Part shown: one piece after another, positions 17,214-29,073 of the stretch
How positions within the stretch are numbered: position 1 is the first letter of the stretch
Layout of the letters: each line of letters starts with the position of its first letter
Assembly (NCBI GenBank): GCA_020633825.1
Contig: JACKCV010000003.1
Span: 527,303 to 591,302, forward strand
Direction of reading: 5' to 3'
Length of the DNA: 64,000 nt
Source: Fibrobacteria bacterium
GTDB lineage: Bacteria; Fibrobacterota; Fibrobacteria; UBA5070
Program-made: the position numbers and the translations under genes
Notes under the pieces: generated by a model
What the model saw: the letters and a program-made list of their open reading frames with translations, nothing else
Told to the model about the DNA's origin: nothing
The model's database searches: none

Positions 17214-17927
17214 TTACTCGACGGGAGTACGTTCGCCCGATCTGGGCCGCAGGGTTTCGACCCTTCCATCGGCATAGGCCACGAACGCGACCTCGGCCAT
17301 GCCCACGAACAGGCCGTGTTCCAGGAGCCCGCACACGGTGTCGAGGCGGCACGCCAGATCCGCGGGATCGGAGACGGGACCGAAATCGGCATCGACGATG
17401 GGATTCCCGTTGTCGGAGAGGACCTGGACCCCCTCCCGAGTGCGCGGATGGACGGTGGCACCCAACGCGGCGATCCGTCCCAGCGTCCCCCCCATGGCGA
17501 AGGGAAGCACCTCCAAGGGGATCATGCGCGAGGACCCCAGAGCGGGGACCACCTTGGTGGAGTCGGCGATGACGGCGAATCTGCGGGCGGAGGTCTCCAC
17601 CAGCTTCTCCCGGAAATGGGCCGCACCACCTCCCTTCACCAGATTCAGGTCGGGATCGATCTCGTCCGCCCCGTCGATGGCCAGATCCAGTTCCCCGAGA
17701 TCGTCGACGGATTCGATGCGGATCCCCAAGCCTTCGGCGAGGTCCGCAGTGTCCTTGGAGGTGGCGCAGCAACGAACCGACAACCCCTCGCGGGAAATCC
17801 GCTCGGCGAGGAGTTCCACCAGGTGCTTGGCCGTGGATCCCGTGCCCAGCCCGAGCTTCATGCCATCCTGTACCAATTCCAAGGCGGCCGCAGCCGCACG
17901 TCGCTTCGCCACTTCAAGTTCGTTCAT
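17214..17927 (-). CDS. rpiA: Ribose-5-phosphate isomerase A
   Basis: The enzyme interconverts ribose 5-phosphate and ribulose 5-phosphate in the pentose phosphate pathway, in the cytoplasm. The 237-residue length is normal. The substrate-binding loop LGLGTGSTAKHLVE, the acidic motif DGADEIDPDLNLVKGGG and the following FREK are intact and contain the catalytic Asp and Lys of the family. The ATG at 17927 is preceded by TACTTTG, whose T is 16 bases upstream as in the other leaderless-type genes; no ribosome binding site is seen. It is divergent from the gene at 18036. Confidence 0.96.
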   Translation of the reverse strand: MNELEVAKRRAAAAALELVQDGMKLGLGTGSTAKHLVELLAERISREGLSVRCCATSKDTADLAEGLGIRIESVDDLGELDLAIDGADEIDPDLNLVKGGGAAHFREKLVETSARRFAVIADSTKVVPALGSSRMIPLEVLPFAMGGTLGRIAALGATVHPRTREGVQVLSDNGNPIVDADFGPVSDPADLACRLDTVCGLLEHGLFVGMAEVAFVAYADGRVETLRPRSGERTPVE

Positions 17928-17936
17928 GGTGGGGCG

Positions 17937-17943
17937 CAAAGTA
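17937..17943 (-). promoter_or_regulatory. TACTTTG element of rpiA
   Basis: TACTTTG is a one-base-shorter variant of TAnnTTTG. Its first T lies 16 bases before the rpiA start codon, the same offset as at aspS, murJ, gyrB and purL. Confidence 0.4.
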
Positions 17944-18035
17944 GTTCCCCCGACCGGTTCCCGCATTGCGGCCTTGCTATGCTTGATGGCTTCACGAGGG
18001 GTCCAGTTCCCCGTCATCGCGAAAGGTGCCCCAAC

Positions 18036-20759
<2,724 letters not shown>

Positions 20760-20760
<1 letters not shown>

Positions 20761-21689
20761 TGCCCGAGGCGGATGCGCTCTGCCCCTGCCAGTCGGGGAA
20801 GGCCTTCGCCGCTTGTTGCGCCCGCTTCGCGGATGCCCCGCACCTTTCCGGGAGCGTCCCCGTGGCGCGCGCCCACGCCTCCCTCCGCCGTCACCTCCTC
20901 GACCTCTGCCGTTCCGCCGCCGACCTCCCCGAATTGTGGTTCGCCTGCCTCGACGAGTTCACCGATCCCGAACGTGAAGCGCTGGGAACCGTCGAGCGGC
21001 TCCAACAGCCCTTCCTCGACCACTTCATCTGGGATTGGTTCCGGAAGTACTCCGAGGCGCGCCCGATCGCGCGGATCGCACGGACCCTGGAAACCACCGA
21101 TTTGCGGCAGGCCACGCGTCTCGACCAGTGGAGCCTGTCCCCTTGGCAACCTTGGGAAATCCTCGGGGCCCGAGGCGGCACCTGGGAGGTCCGGCGCCTC
21201 GGCACCGACCATGTCAGCACGATCCAACGCACCTTCCCCTCCACCTCGGTGCGCAAGGGGGACGGCGCCGTCTTCCGGCTGCTCCCCCACCTGGGCCACG
21301 AGTTCGCGGGCCTCTCCGTGATGCGTTTCGCTGGCGCCCGCGGACTTGCAGGTCTCGAACACTCCTGGGATGAGATCTGCCGGACTGCGGGCATCCGCCC
21401 GTCCACGAAGCTTCGACCCGATGTGCACAACGAACTCTGGCATTCGGTCCACATGAGCCTTCTGCACCTGCATCCCGACCTCCATGGGCTGGAGCCCGCC
21501 GTCTCGTCCACCGAGCCCACCCCGTTGCTCGCGCAGGAGCTCGAACAGGTCGTGGCCGATCTCGCCCACCAAACACCCCTGCAAGCGGCCACCCACGAGA
21601 TGGGAAGGCATCGTCTGCGCCGGTGGCTCGACCGCCGGATGCAATCCGGGGAAGACGTCTCGGCCCTCCGCCAGGCCCTGGGGATCTGA
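20760..21689 (+). CDS. SEC-C motif protein of unknown function
   Basis: The 309-residue protein begins with a SEC-C zinc motif, CPCQSGKAFAACC, like the metal-binding tail of SecA and of many small accessory proteins. The rest has no membrane segment and no motif I know; it is rich in Trp, His and Arg and probably helical. The start overlaps the gyrB stop as TGATG, so its translation is coupled to gyrB. A large C-terminal part argues against a simple UPF0225-type protein. A role with nucleic acid or the translocon is possible, but nothing in the sequence decides it. Confidence 0.75.
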
Positions 21690-21844
21690 ACGCTCCTGTC
21701 CCGGAACGGATCGCCCTTTCGCCGCACGGCCGCCCCGTCGCCTCCAGGCGAGCCCATCCTCCCCCTGGGTGCTAGGTTTCCGCTCCTCCACCCCCCGACC
21801 ACGGCTCCGTCGCGCGACACCGAGCCCCACCTCAGGAACCAGCC

Positions 21845-22225
21845 ATGATCGAACGCATCGTCCAGCCTGTCGACTTCACCCCTCGAACGGAGGACCTTTC
21901 CGTGCGCGAGATGCAGCGGGTCACCGACGAATGGATCCGGACCGTCGGAGTCCGCTACTTCAACGAATTGACGAATTTCGCCCAACTCGCCGAGGAAGTG
22001 GGGGAAGTGGGTCGCCTGGTCTCTCGCATCTACGGGGAACAGAGTTTCAAGGAGTCCGACAAGGAGCGCGACCTCGGCGAGGAACTGGCCGACGTTCTCT
22101 GGGTGCTCACCTGCCTGGCCAACCAGACCGGCGTCGACCTGACGGATGCCTTCCACAAGCGTCTGGCCAAGAAGACCGCCCGCGACAAGACCCGCCACCA
22201 GGAAAACGACAAACTGCGTTCCTGA
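21845..22225 (+). CDS. MazG-like nucleotide pyrophosphohydrolase
   Basis: The 126-residue protein has the all-alpha NTP pyrophosphohydrolase pattern: a helix with LAEEVGEVGRLVSR and a second one with DLGEELADVLWVLTCLAN. These supply the E-x-x-E and E-x-x-D metal ligands of the MazG/dCTPase family. It would hydrolyse non-canonical or excess (d)NTPs to monophosphates, a housecleaning role in the cytoplasm. The length fits the small, single-domain group that includes the eukaryotic dCTPase. AGGAA lies 6 bases before the ATG. TAGGTTTC at 21773-21780 may be its promoter element, 65 bases upstream. Confidence 0.88.
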   Translation: MIERIVQPVDFTPRTEDLSVREMQRVTDEWIRTVGVRYFNELTNFAQLAEEVGEVGRLVSRIYGEQSFKESDKERDLGEELADVLWVLTCLANQTGVDLTDAFHKRLAKKTARDKTRHQENDKLRS

Positions 22226-22277
22226 GAGCGGTGTGCGGGAGCATCCCCCGCACCCCACCCCCGCGGCGCGAGGCGGC

Positions 22278-23789
22278 TCAGGGAGCCGGTGTGAAGGGAT
22301 CCAGGACGGAGCTGTTGCCTTCGGAGTCGGTGAGCCGGAGCTGCCCGCCGGAAACCACCCAATGGGCGGATTGGGTCGTGGGGACGAAGGATTCGTCCCG
22401 CTGGAAGTTCGAGGGATAGTTTCCACAATCCGACAGGTTGACGTAGTCCTCGCAGGTCTCGCTCGCATCGAAGTCGAGGTGGAGACTGTCCGCCCCGACC
22501 GCCCGCCATGATCCCAGGAGGACCAAGCCCGCATAGGTGCCGGTTCCGGAGATTTCGGCCGCCCAGCTGTAGCGGAAGTTTCCGTCGGCCATGAAGTTCC
22601 AACCTTCGTAGTCCGTGTAGTTCTGGTCGAGATCCGGATCGTACTGGTCGGACTGGGTCGCCCAAATCCCCACGAAAGCGGAATCCGGAACCGGATCGAC
22701 CGTGCCATTGCCGTCGACCACGCGGAGCGTGAACACGGTTCCTGTAGCCACTCCGTTGTCGAGGTAGGCGGTCCACAGGTTCCCCGGGTCGCCATAGCCG
22801 CTGACCTGAATCTGGAAGCGCGCCCCTTCGCGGACGTTCCCGAGGGTGTAGGTCGAATACCCCAGCTGGAGGTTCAGATCGAAGGTGGAATCGCTGCCCA
22901 GATGACGGAGGTTCACGTAGATGCCGGTCTCGGTGGAGAATTTGGAGGAACCACTCGCGTCGAACTGGATCAGAAGCGGCACCAACCTCCCCACGGGAGC
23001 GTCCTTGGTGTAATTCCAGGACCCGGAGAGGTCGCCGAGGGTCAGCCGCGAACCGGAGGTCACCCAGGTGAATCGTCGCGGGGCCAGGTTGCCTGCGGCC
23101 CAAGTCTGCGAGGACTCCCCGCATTCGTTGCCTCCCAAGTTGCTCGCGGCGCAGGTGTCGTAACTGGTGGTGGAGAGCACGAGGGTGTCGCCCTTCTGGA
23201 GGAAGGTCCCCACTTCGGTGGCACCGACGATGGTGTCGTACCCCCCCAGCACCGGGTCGAACCGGAAATGCCGGTACTCCCGCGTGAAGTCCCCCGTGGC
23301 ATCGAACTCGATCACCTCCATGGCGCTGTCGGCCATGTTCCCGTTCGACCAGGTCCAGGATCCGGCGTCCAGATATCCGGCCACGGACGGGGCGGCGGCG
23401 ACGGTGATCTCGTTGTCGGCCTTCATCCCCTTGGCGGCGTCGGCGGCGGAAACCCCGGTTCGGGTTCCGCTCCACAGGATGGTGCCCGCGGCATCCATCC
23501 CCTGGATCGAGAGGGTGATGGTCGCCTGGGCGGGTACCCCGGCGATCACGCAGGAATGGCGGGAGAATTCCACGGCGGTATCTAAGGAAAAGGACGTGTT
23601 GGTGGACGAAACCTGGAGATGGATCCGGGCCGTCCCGTCGTACAGGGGAACGGGAATGGCCTCCAGCCCGACCAGGCGCGGAGCGATCGTGACAGTTTCC
23701 GTCACAGGCTCCGTCGTGGAGGGGGAGGAGGAATCGCAGGAGACCAGGAAGGAGGTCCCGAGAAGCAGGGCGAAGAGGAATGTGCGCAT
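22278..23789 (-). CDS. Large beta-rich lipoprotein
   Basis: The 503-residue protein has a classic lipoprotein signal (FALLLGTSFLVSC, Cys about residue 18) followed by a Ser/Thr-rich linker. The remainder is beta-rich with many Trp, Gly and Asp. Two repeats of a lipocalin or DUF-like pattern can be seen, each with G-W or W-A turns (LGDLSGSWNYT and FVGIWATQSDQ). They suggest two related beta-barrel domains. I do not recognise the family. It begins 5 bases after the CsgG-like gene, with which it is cotranscribed and probably works at the outer membrane. Confidence 0.78.
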   Translation of the reverse strand: MRTFLFALLLGTSFLVSCDSSSPSTTEPVTETVTIAPRLVGLEAIPVPLYDGTARIHLQVSSTNTSFSLDTAVEFSRHSCVIAGVPAQATITLSIQGMDAAGTILWSGTRTGVSAADAAKGMKADNEITVAAAPSVAGYLDAGSWTWSNGNMADSAMEVIEFDATGDFTREYRHFRFDPVLGGYDTIVGATEVGTFLQKGDTLVLSTTSYDTCAASNLGGNECGESSQTWAAGNLAPRRFTWVTSGSRLTLGDLSGSWNYTKDAPVGRLVPLLIQFDASGSSKFSTETGIYVNLRHLGSDSTFDLNLQLGYSTYTLGNVREGARFQIQVSGYGDPGNLWTAYLDNGVATGTVFTLRVVDGNGTVDPVPDSAFVGIWATQSDQYDPDLDQNYTDYEGWNFMADGNFRYSWAAEISGTGTYAGLVLLGSWRAVGADSLHLDFDASETCEDYVNLSDCGNYPSNFQRDESFVPTTQSAHWVVSGGQLRLTDSEGNSSVLDPFTPAP

Positions 23790-23794
23790 GGGGA

Positions 23795-24535
23795 TCACCA
23801 GGTCACGGGGATGGAGACGGTGGAGGTGCCGGTGTTGCCTCCGCCGGGTACGGAAGGAGCGGGATCCTCCCCGCCGTCGTCCTGCAGGAGGAGGAAATAC
23901 GCCGCGGCGCCGCCTGCGGCCAGGACTCCCCCGCCGAGCAGCCAGGGCCAGACCGATCCGCCGGATTCGGACACCGCCGGAGCGGGTGCGGGAGCGGGTG
24001 CGGTGGGTGCCGCTGGAGCGGGAACGGGCTCGGCCGCCACGACCGGCTGATCTTCCGTCTGCCCCGTGGAGAGGGCCTTGGCGACCTGGGGAACCAGATT
24101 GGTCAGGACGAATTTCAACTCCCGGTCTTCGGTGCGGTGCACCGACCCGAGGATTTCTCCGGAGGCGACGTCGACCATGCGGACGTTGATGACGTACATG
24201 GTCCCGATGCGGCCCACCGAGCCCACGACCATGCGATCGATCCCCAGGACCTTTCCGACCTCCACGGCGCACTCGTTGCCATCGCAGATCCCGGAGGTCT
24301 GGAATCCTTGTTCCTTCAGGATGCGATCCATCTGGGAACGTTCCATCACCCGGAATTCCCCGGTGTTCTGGAATTCTCCGGCCATGGCCTCCGAGATCAG
24401 ATCGACTTCCTCGGGATCGACCTTCTTGGCCTGCAGCGGCGAGATGGCGATGAGAGGGCGCTCATCCTGGGCATGGGAAAGGACGACCATGCACAGGACA
24501 CAAACCAGGGCGATGAATCCGGTAGGACGGGACAT
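23795..24535 (-). CDS. CsgG-like periplasmic protein with C-terminal anchor
   Basis: The 246-residue protein has a signal sequence (IALVCVLCMVVLSHAQ) cut before ERPLIAISPL. The next 130 residues match the CsgG/LpoB-like alpha-beta fold that reads RVMERSQMDRILKEQGFQ and NECAVEVGKVLGIDRMVVG, then ends in a helix before the linker. An Ala/Pro-rich linker follows, then one membrane segment (PWLLGGGVLAAGGAAAYFLLL) and a Gly-rich tail. Unlike true CsgG it lacks a lipidated Cys. Such proteins are common in FCB bacteria as envelope-assembly factors. AAGGAG lies 6 bases before the ATG. Confidence 0.83.
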   Translation of the reverse strand: MSRPTGFIALVCVLCMVVLSHAQDERPLIAISPLQAKKVDPEEVDLISEAMAGEFQNTGEFRVMERSQMDRILKEQGFQTSGICDGNECAVEVGKVLGIDRMVVGSVGRIGTMYVINVRMVDVASGEILGSVHRTEDRELKFVLTNLVPQVAKALSTGQTEDQPVVAAEPVPAPAAPTAPAPAPAPAVSESGGSVWPWLLGGGVLAAGGAAAYFLLLQDDGGEDPAPSVPGGGNTGTSTVSIPVTW

Positions 24536-24555
24536 TGGGACTCCTTTGCAGAGCG

Positions 24556-24563
24556 CAAGAATA
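24556..24563 (-). promoter_or_regulatory. TATTCTTG promoter-like element
   Basis: On the minus strand TATTCTTG, a near match to TAnnTTTG, lies 20 bases before the start of the CsgG-like gene. A ribosome binding site AAGGAG sits between, so the predicted leader is short but not absent. Confidence 0.35.
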
Positions 24564-24623
24564 CGATAATCCGTGCAGGAGAATCCTCTGGAAACTCCGG
24601 ATGCGAGTCGAAGTTTCCTCGTC

Positions 24624-25964
24624 TCAATCCGCCCCTCCCCACAATCCGATGTCGCAGGCGGTTCCATCCTCGTCACGACACAACGGAGAGCGGCTGCCTC
24701 GATCGAGAAGCGGACTGAACGGCGACAACCGCCAGGGCCCTCTCCCCGGTGGAGGATCGGGAAGACGCCGCTTCCAGATGGGGGCCGTATCCAGGGCCGC
24801 CTTGCGCCGGGCCAGCGCTCGGACATGTTCCGGCGACGAGAGGAACATGGGATCGGCACGGACGTTCCCCCAACGATCTGGAACCAACGAATCGGAAGTC
24901 CATCCCCCCGTTCCGTTCGGTCCCTCGACGAGGTCGCCCCCTCGGTTCCCCCAGAAAGCGTTGTTTTCCAGGCGCGCAAGCCCCACTCCCTGGAAGCGCA
25001 CCCCGGGCCCTTCGTTGTCGACGACCAAGGTTCCGCGCAGGAAGGGGCCCGAGCGTTCCGAATGCAGTCCGGCGATGCGGTTGCGGGCGATCACGCTGTG
25101 GACGATCTCCGGGGACCCTCCCCCCCGGACTCGCACCCCCATGCTCCCGTCCCGCACCACGGCGTGGCGGATGGTCCCGGAGGCGGCCTCGAAGGACAGC
25201 CCCACCAGCGCTCCGGGGATTTCCACCCAGGAGAGGTCGACGCGATGGCGATCGGGAACGTCGTGGATTTCGATGCCCCCCCAGGAAGCGGCCTTGGCCT
25301 TCCCCACCGGAACGAACTTCACCGGTCTTTCCCGAGTCCCTTCGATCCGCAGAGTCCCACCTTTGACGATCAGGGAAACCAGCTGTCCATCCGCCCACGA
25401 CCCATCCCCGAGCGGAGCCGCATCGCGAGAGGCCACCCGCACCTCCGTTCCAGGAGGAATCACCAGGGTCTGGCCGGGACCGACCACCACATCGGAAAGC
25501 AAATGCAGGATCCGTCCGGACTTCCGTGGCTTCCAGGTCTGGAAATTCCGGGGCAACGCCCCGGACAGACGCCCGGAATCGGCCTCCGCCCGCCGCCTCC
25601 GGCGTTCCCGCAGGGCGGGGGAAGGACCTTCGTGGTCCGGGTTTCCGGCCCTTGCGCCGCCCGCATGCCCTCCATGCCCCGTGACAGACCCATGTCCCTC
25701 CGCAGCGGGGGTCTTGCCGGCATCCCCGGTGGCGGTGTCCGTCGCTTCCGGGCCTGCGGCCCCGTGCGGATCGGCATGTTTCCCCTCCGGTGGCGTATGG
25801 ACGGATTCCGGATGCGCGGTCTCGGTCCGGCCATGCCCTTCGCCGACGGCTGCTGCGGGGTGCGGATCCCCGTGGGGCGTTTCCTCGGAAGCGGTTCCAA
25901 GGAACGCGAAGGTCAGGACCAGGACGAAACCTGTCGGGAGGGAGGAGATGGACATGACCGCCAT
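24624..25964 (-). CDS. Secreted right-handed beta-helix protein with His-rich segment
   Basis: The product of about 446 residues starts at an ATG at 25964 (or 25955) with a signal sequence (LPTGFVLVLTFAFLGTAS). Residues about 30-115 are unusually rich in His, Gly, Glu and Ala (HGDPHPAAAVGEGHGRTE and similar), suggesting metal binding. The C-terminal part is a parallel beta-helix of the NosD/pectate-lyase type, with repeated turns such as GGIEIHDVP, IRHAVVRDGSMGVRV and IVHSVIARNRIAGLHS. It is probably a periplasmic or surface protein that handles polysaccharide or metal. No catalytic residues could be assigned. It is upstream of the CsgG-like operon on the same strand with an 88-base gap. Confidence 0.78.
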   Translation of the reverse strand: MAVMSISSLPTGFVLVLTFAFLGTASEETPHGDPHPAAAVGEGHGRTETAHPESVHTPPEGKHADPHGAAGPEATDTATGDAGKTPAAEGHGSVTGHGGHAGGARAGNPDHEGPSPALRERRRRRAEADSGRLSGALPRNFQTWKPRKSGRILHLLSDVVVGPGQTLVIPPGTEVRVASRDAAPLGDGSWADGQLVSLIVKGGTLRIEGTRERPVKFVPVGKAKAASWGGIEIHDVPDRHRVDLSWVEIPGALVGLSFEAASGTIRHAVVRDGSMGVRVRGGGSPEIVHSVIARNRIAGLHSERSGPFLRGTLVVDNEGPGVRFQGVGLARLENNAFWGNRGGDLVEGPNGTGGWTSDSLVPDRWGNVRADPMFLSSPEHVRALARRKAALDTAPIWKRRLPDPPPGRGPWRLSPFSPLLDRGSRSPLCRDEDGTACDIGLWGGAD

Positions 25965-26269
25965 GGTACCATGTTCCACCCGATCGGGAGTCGTGCCCCC
26001 GCATGTTCCTTCGCATCGGAGGAGGGCGGACTCGCCCCCCCATCGGTCGCTTCGACCCGAGATCCTCCGAGACCGATCCTCCTGCGGGGGGGGGAAGCCC
26101 CTCTCCCCGCCGGTTCCCCACGCTTCCGGAAAGGGCTCGCAACCACCTCCGGGAGCGCGCACCCCGCACCTGGAATTAGGTTGGGTTCTTCATCGCGTAG
26201 GAGACGACCAAGAATGGATCTCGGCGTCGGGCCAGGAGCATCCTCGCCCCCCTCGGAAACGAGGCCGAC
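25965..26269. other. Divergent intergenic region
   Basis: This 305-base stretch separates the beta-helix gene from the antiporter gene. I see no gene in it. TAGGTTGG (26177-26184, plus strand) resembles the TAnnTTTG element and lies 86 bases before the antiporter start. Confidence 0.4.
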
Positions 26270-27736
26270 ATGACTGGCATCGAAACCCTGGTGCTCGCAG
26301 GTGCGATCCTCGTGCTCGCCTGCGTCGCGCTGACCCGTTTCTTCGATTGGCTCGGAGTCCCCGTCCTGCTCCTGTTCCTGGGAGTGGGCATGGTCGCGGG
26401 AGCCGAGGGCTACGGCGGCCTTTCCATCGGCGGTCCGGGGATCGCCCGCTCCATCGGCATCTTCTGCCTCGTGTTGATCCTCTTCGGAGGCGGCTTGGAC
26501 ACGGTCTGGTCCTCGGTCCGTCCCGTCCTGGGGCCCGCTCTGAGCCTCTCCACGGTGGGCGTGGCCCTGACCGCCATCCCCCTCGGGTTGGCCGCCTGCT
26601 GGGTCCTCGACCTCCCCCTTTGGACCGGATTCCTCCTGGGCGCGATGCTTTCCAGCACCGACGCCTCCGCGGTGTTCTCCATCCTGCGCAGCCGCGACAT
26701 CCGCCTTCGCCCTCGGGTCCGGAACCTCCTCGAATTGGAATCGGGGATCAACGACCCCATGGCGGTGTTCCTCACCGTGGTCGCCGTGGAAGCCGCTCTC
26801 GACCCCCGAACCATCACCTGGGGGTGGCTGCTGATCCGCTTCGGCCTGGAGATGGCGGTCGGCGCCCTGGTGGGGATCGGAGGGGGATGGATCCTTTCCT
26901 GGCTCACGAACCGGTTGAAAGCGCGCCAAGAGGGGCTCTACCCGGTCTTCGCGCTGGCCTGGGCGTTCCTCCTGTTCGGCTTGGCGGCCCAACTGCACGG
27001 AAGCGGCTTCCTCGCCGTATTCCTCGCGGGCATGACCGCCGGCCACCGGGATTTCGTGGGGCGGCGTTCCACGGAACGATTCTTCGACGGGTTGACCTGG
27101 CTCGCGCAGATCGTGCTTTTCCTGATCCTGGGCATCATGGTCCATCCCTCCGAACTGTTTCCCTTGATCCCCCGCGGACTCGTCCTGACCTTGGTGATGC
27201 TCCTGCTGGCCCGTCCCCTCGCGGTCCTGGTCTCCCTGGCTCCCTTCGGCTTCGGAATGCGGGAATCCGTATTCGTCGGCTGGGTGGGGCTTCGCGGGGC
27301 GGTTCCCTTGGTGTTGGCCACCTATCCCTTGCTGGCCGGCGTGCCCCACGCCTCCTCCCTTCTCATCGTGGTGTTCCTCGCGGTGGGGATCTCGGCGCTG
27401 GCCCAAGGAACGACCCTGTCGGTCTTCGCCGAACGACTGGGGATTCTCGACAAGGAGATCGACCAGACCGTCCCCGATTCGGCCCAATCCCTCTCCCCGG
27501 ACATCGAGGAGATCGAGCTCATGGTGCCCTTCGGTTCCGTGGCCGCGGGGCGCCCCCTGGTGGAGCTGCATCTGCCCGCGCATTGCCGGATCGTGATGAT
27601 CGGGCGCGGCGAATCGCTGCTTGTCCCGGACCCGGAAGGTGGAACCATCCTGCAGGAAGGCGACATCCTCCAGGTTCTCGCGTCCCCGGAAGACATTGCC
27701 TCCCTGCAGGCCCGTCTGATGCCCCCGGCGACTTGA
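26270..27736 (+). CDS. CPA1-type K+/H+ or Na+/H+ antiporter, NhaP2/CvrA-like
   Basis: The inner-membrane protein of 488 residues has 12-13 hydrophobic segments. Typical CPA1 motifs are visible: LFGGGLDTVWSSVRP, MLSSTDASAVFSILR and LELESGINDPMAVFLT, the last carrying the Asp pair region used in ion exchange. A cytoplasmic TrkA-C (RCK_C) domain covers about 415-488 (GRPLVELHLPAHCRIVMIGR). This layout matches NhaP2 (CvrA), which exports K+ or Na+ in exchange for H+ and is gated by ligands on RCK_C. GAGG lies 7 bases before the ATG. It is a single gene followed by a ferredoxin. Confidence 0.92.
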   Translation: MTGIETLVLAGAILVLACVALTRFFDWLGVPVLLLFLGVGMVAGAEGYGGLSIGGPGIARSIGIFCLVLILFGGGLDTVWSSVRPVLGPALSLSTVGVALTAIPLGLAACWVLDLPLWTGFLLGAMLSSTDASAVFSILRSRDIRLRPRVRNLLELESGINDPMAVFLTVVAVEAALDPRTITWGWLLIRFGLEMAVGALVGIGGGWILSWLTNRLKARQEGLYPVFALAWAFLLFGLAAQLHGSGFLAVFLAGMTAGHRDFVGRRSTERFFDGLTWLAQIVLFLILGIMVHPSELFPLIPRGLVLTLVMLLLARPLAVLVSLAPFGFGMRESVFVGWVGLRGAVPLVLATYPLLAGVPHASSLLIVVFLAVGISALAQGTTLSVFAERLGILDKEIDQTVPDSAQSLSPDIEEIELMVPFGSVAAGRPLVELHLPAHCRIVMIGRGESLLVPDPEGGTILQEGDILQVLASPEDIASLQARLMPPAT

Positions 27737-27842
27737 AACGGCAATTCGCCCCATCGTTGGGAAGCCAGAACGCGAGCAATGGGGCTATTTTTCCGGCGGG
27801 ATTCCAATCCACGTCATTCATCCACCATCCAAAGGAAATATC

Positions 27843-28070
27843 ATGGCCATCACCAAGGTCTGGCTCGACGAATCCGAGAACGAATGCACCATGTGCGGCG
27901 CCTGCGAAGCCGTTTGCGACGCGGTCTTCGAAGTCCCCGAAAAGATGGTCATCAAGGCCGGCGTCGACTTCACCCAGTACGAAGCCGAGATCGAGGAAGC
28001 CGCCGAAGGCTGCCCGGTCGCCACCATCGCCATCGAGAAGGATGGTTCGGGCAAGCGCAACAACTTCTGA
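27843..28070 (+). CDS. Single-cluster [4Fe-4S] ferredoxin
   Basis: The 75-residue acidic protein carries an electron in the cytoplasm. Cysteines at 15, 18 and 21 (ECTMCGACEAVCD) and C57-Pro (EGCPVATI) supply the ligands of one cluster; C25 is an extra cysteine. The layout fits the small monocluster ferredoxins of the Fer_4 type found in actinobacteria, thermophiles and many anaerobes. AAGGAAAT lies 4 bases before the ATG. TATTTTTC at 27786-27793 may be the promoter element. It is not next to an obvious partner, though four radical SAM enzymes elsewhere in the window would need low-potential electrons. Confidence 0.92.
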   Translation: MAITKVWLDESENECTMCGACEAVCDAVFEVPEKMVIKAGVDFTQYEAEIEEAAEGCPVATIAIEKDGSGKRNNF

Positions 28071-28213
28071 TTCGATCGGCAACATCGCCGCTCTCGAGCC
28101 CTGGACAGCCTTCGCTTCCAGGGCTTCTTCATATCCGCAAGTCTGGCACCTTGCGCGACGGCCCCTGGAAATGGGACAATGCGGCGAACCCATCGCGCCC
28201 CTCGAGGTCCGTC

Positions 28214-28417
28214 ATGCCACCCATCCTGCCTCCGTCCTCCAGTTGGAAACTTCCTCGATTCACCCCCGAGGAGATGGAAGCCGCACTTTCCTCCTTCGAG
28301 CCCGTGGAACTGCGGGACCTCAGCTCGGCCCACCTGCCGTTGTACGAGCTGCCCCAGGACGCCGCCGAGGACCTCGAAACCCCCGACCTCTCGGACTCCC
28401 GCCCCGACGAAAATTGA
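28214..28417 (+). CDS. Small acidic protein, hypothetical
   Basis: A 67-residue reading frame starts at an ATG with GAGG 6 bases before it. The product is acidic with a Pro-rich start (PPILPPSSSW) and a helical middle (FTPEEMEAALSSFEP). No family is recognised. Composition looks coding, but the length makes this uncertain. It lies between the ferredoxin and the tRNA pair. Confidence 0.42.
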   Translation: MPPILPPSSSWKLPRFTPEEMEAALSSFEPVELRDLSSAHLPLYELPQDAAEDLETPDLSDSRPDEN

Positions 28418-28614
28418 CCCAACCGGGGATGGGACCCGGCGGGCGATTGCCAATCGCACAGGTCCAGCCCCGAGGCTTCGGACAGGTCCGTTGCTCGTGT
28501 TCCCTCGGTCGCTCCGCCGGGTGATCCCAGGGCTGTCCACGAAGAAAGGGTTCGTGGTCGGGTACCCATTCTTCGCGGGAGAGGGCGCTCGCACGGCCTG
28601 CGACAAAAACGAAC

Positions 28615-28644
28615 AGAGCCCTTGCCGTTTCCGGCAAGGGCTCT
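28615..28644 (-). terminator. Terminator after the tRNA-Val/tRNA-Asp pair
   Basis: AGAGCCCTTGCC pairs with GGCAAGGGCTCT over a six-base loop. On the minus strand it is followed by GTTCGTTTTTG. It lies 9 bases past the end of tRNA-Asp. Confidence 0.8.
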
Positions 28645-28652
28645 GCATCTAG

Positions 28653-28726
<74 letters not shown>

Positions 28727-28756
28727 TTTACGGGATCTCAATGGGACGCAACCCAG

Positions 28757-28830
28757 TGGGCGCTACAGGATTTGAACCTGTGACCCTCCGCGTGTAAGGC
28801 GGACGCTCTGAACCGCTGAGCTAAGCGCCC
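28757..28830 (-). tRNA. tRNA-Val (TAC)
   Basis: The minus strand folds into a 74-base cloverleaf with acceptor GGGCGCT/AGCGCCC and anticodon TAC at 28794-28796. The T-loop is GTTCAAATC. CCA is not encoded. It is upstream of tRNA-Asp with a 30-base spacer, so both are one transcript. Confidence 0.95.
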
Positions 28831-28851
28831 CGTCGAGGTGATAAAGAATAG

Positions 28852-29073
28852 TCAAGCCTTCTCGGCTTGTCCAGTCTTCTCGTCGTTTTTTTCTTGCGTG
28901 GGCCACAAAATCGCGGCGGGAATCATGACCAGGTAGGCGAAGCCCAGGACAATCGGAGCCACGACCAAAGCCGAGGTGGTTTCCAGGCCCGTGGAGAGGA
29001 GATAGAGGCCCAATCCGGCCACCAGGGCGGCGAGGGCGAGGAGGATGTAGTGGGTCTTGCCAAAGGCGTTCAT
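28852..29073 (-). CDS. DUF3098-like two-helix membrane protein
   Basis: The 73-residue protein starts MNAFGKTHYILL and has two hydrophobic segments (about 9-28 and 34-58), ending in a charged tail. This matches the small DUF3098 proteins known mainly from Bacteroidota, whose function is unknown. Its ATG overlaps the phoH stop as ATGA, so it is the third gene of the lipoprotein-phoH operon. Confidence 0.75.
   Translation of the reverse strand: MNAFGKTHYILLALAALVAGLGLYLLSTGLETTSALVVAPIVLGFAYLVMIPAAILWPTQEKNDEKTGQAEKA

Noticed and set aside
24535..28524. A 1,329-codon plus-strand frame running across the beta-helix and antiporter genes
   Set aside because: It crosses two well-supported genes in another frame, is Arg/Pro-rich and has no recognisable domain.
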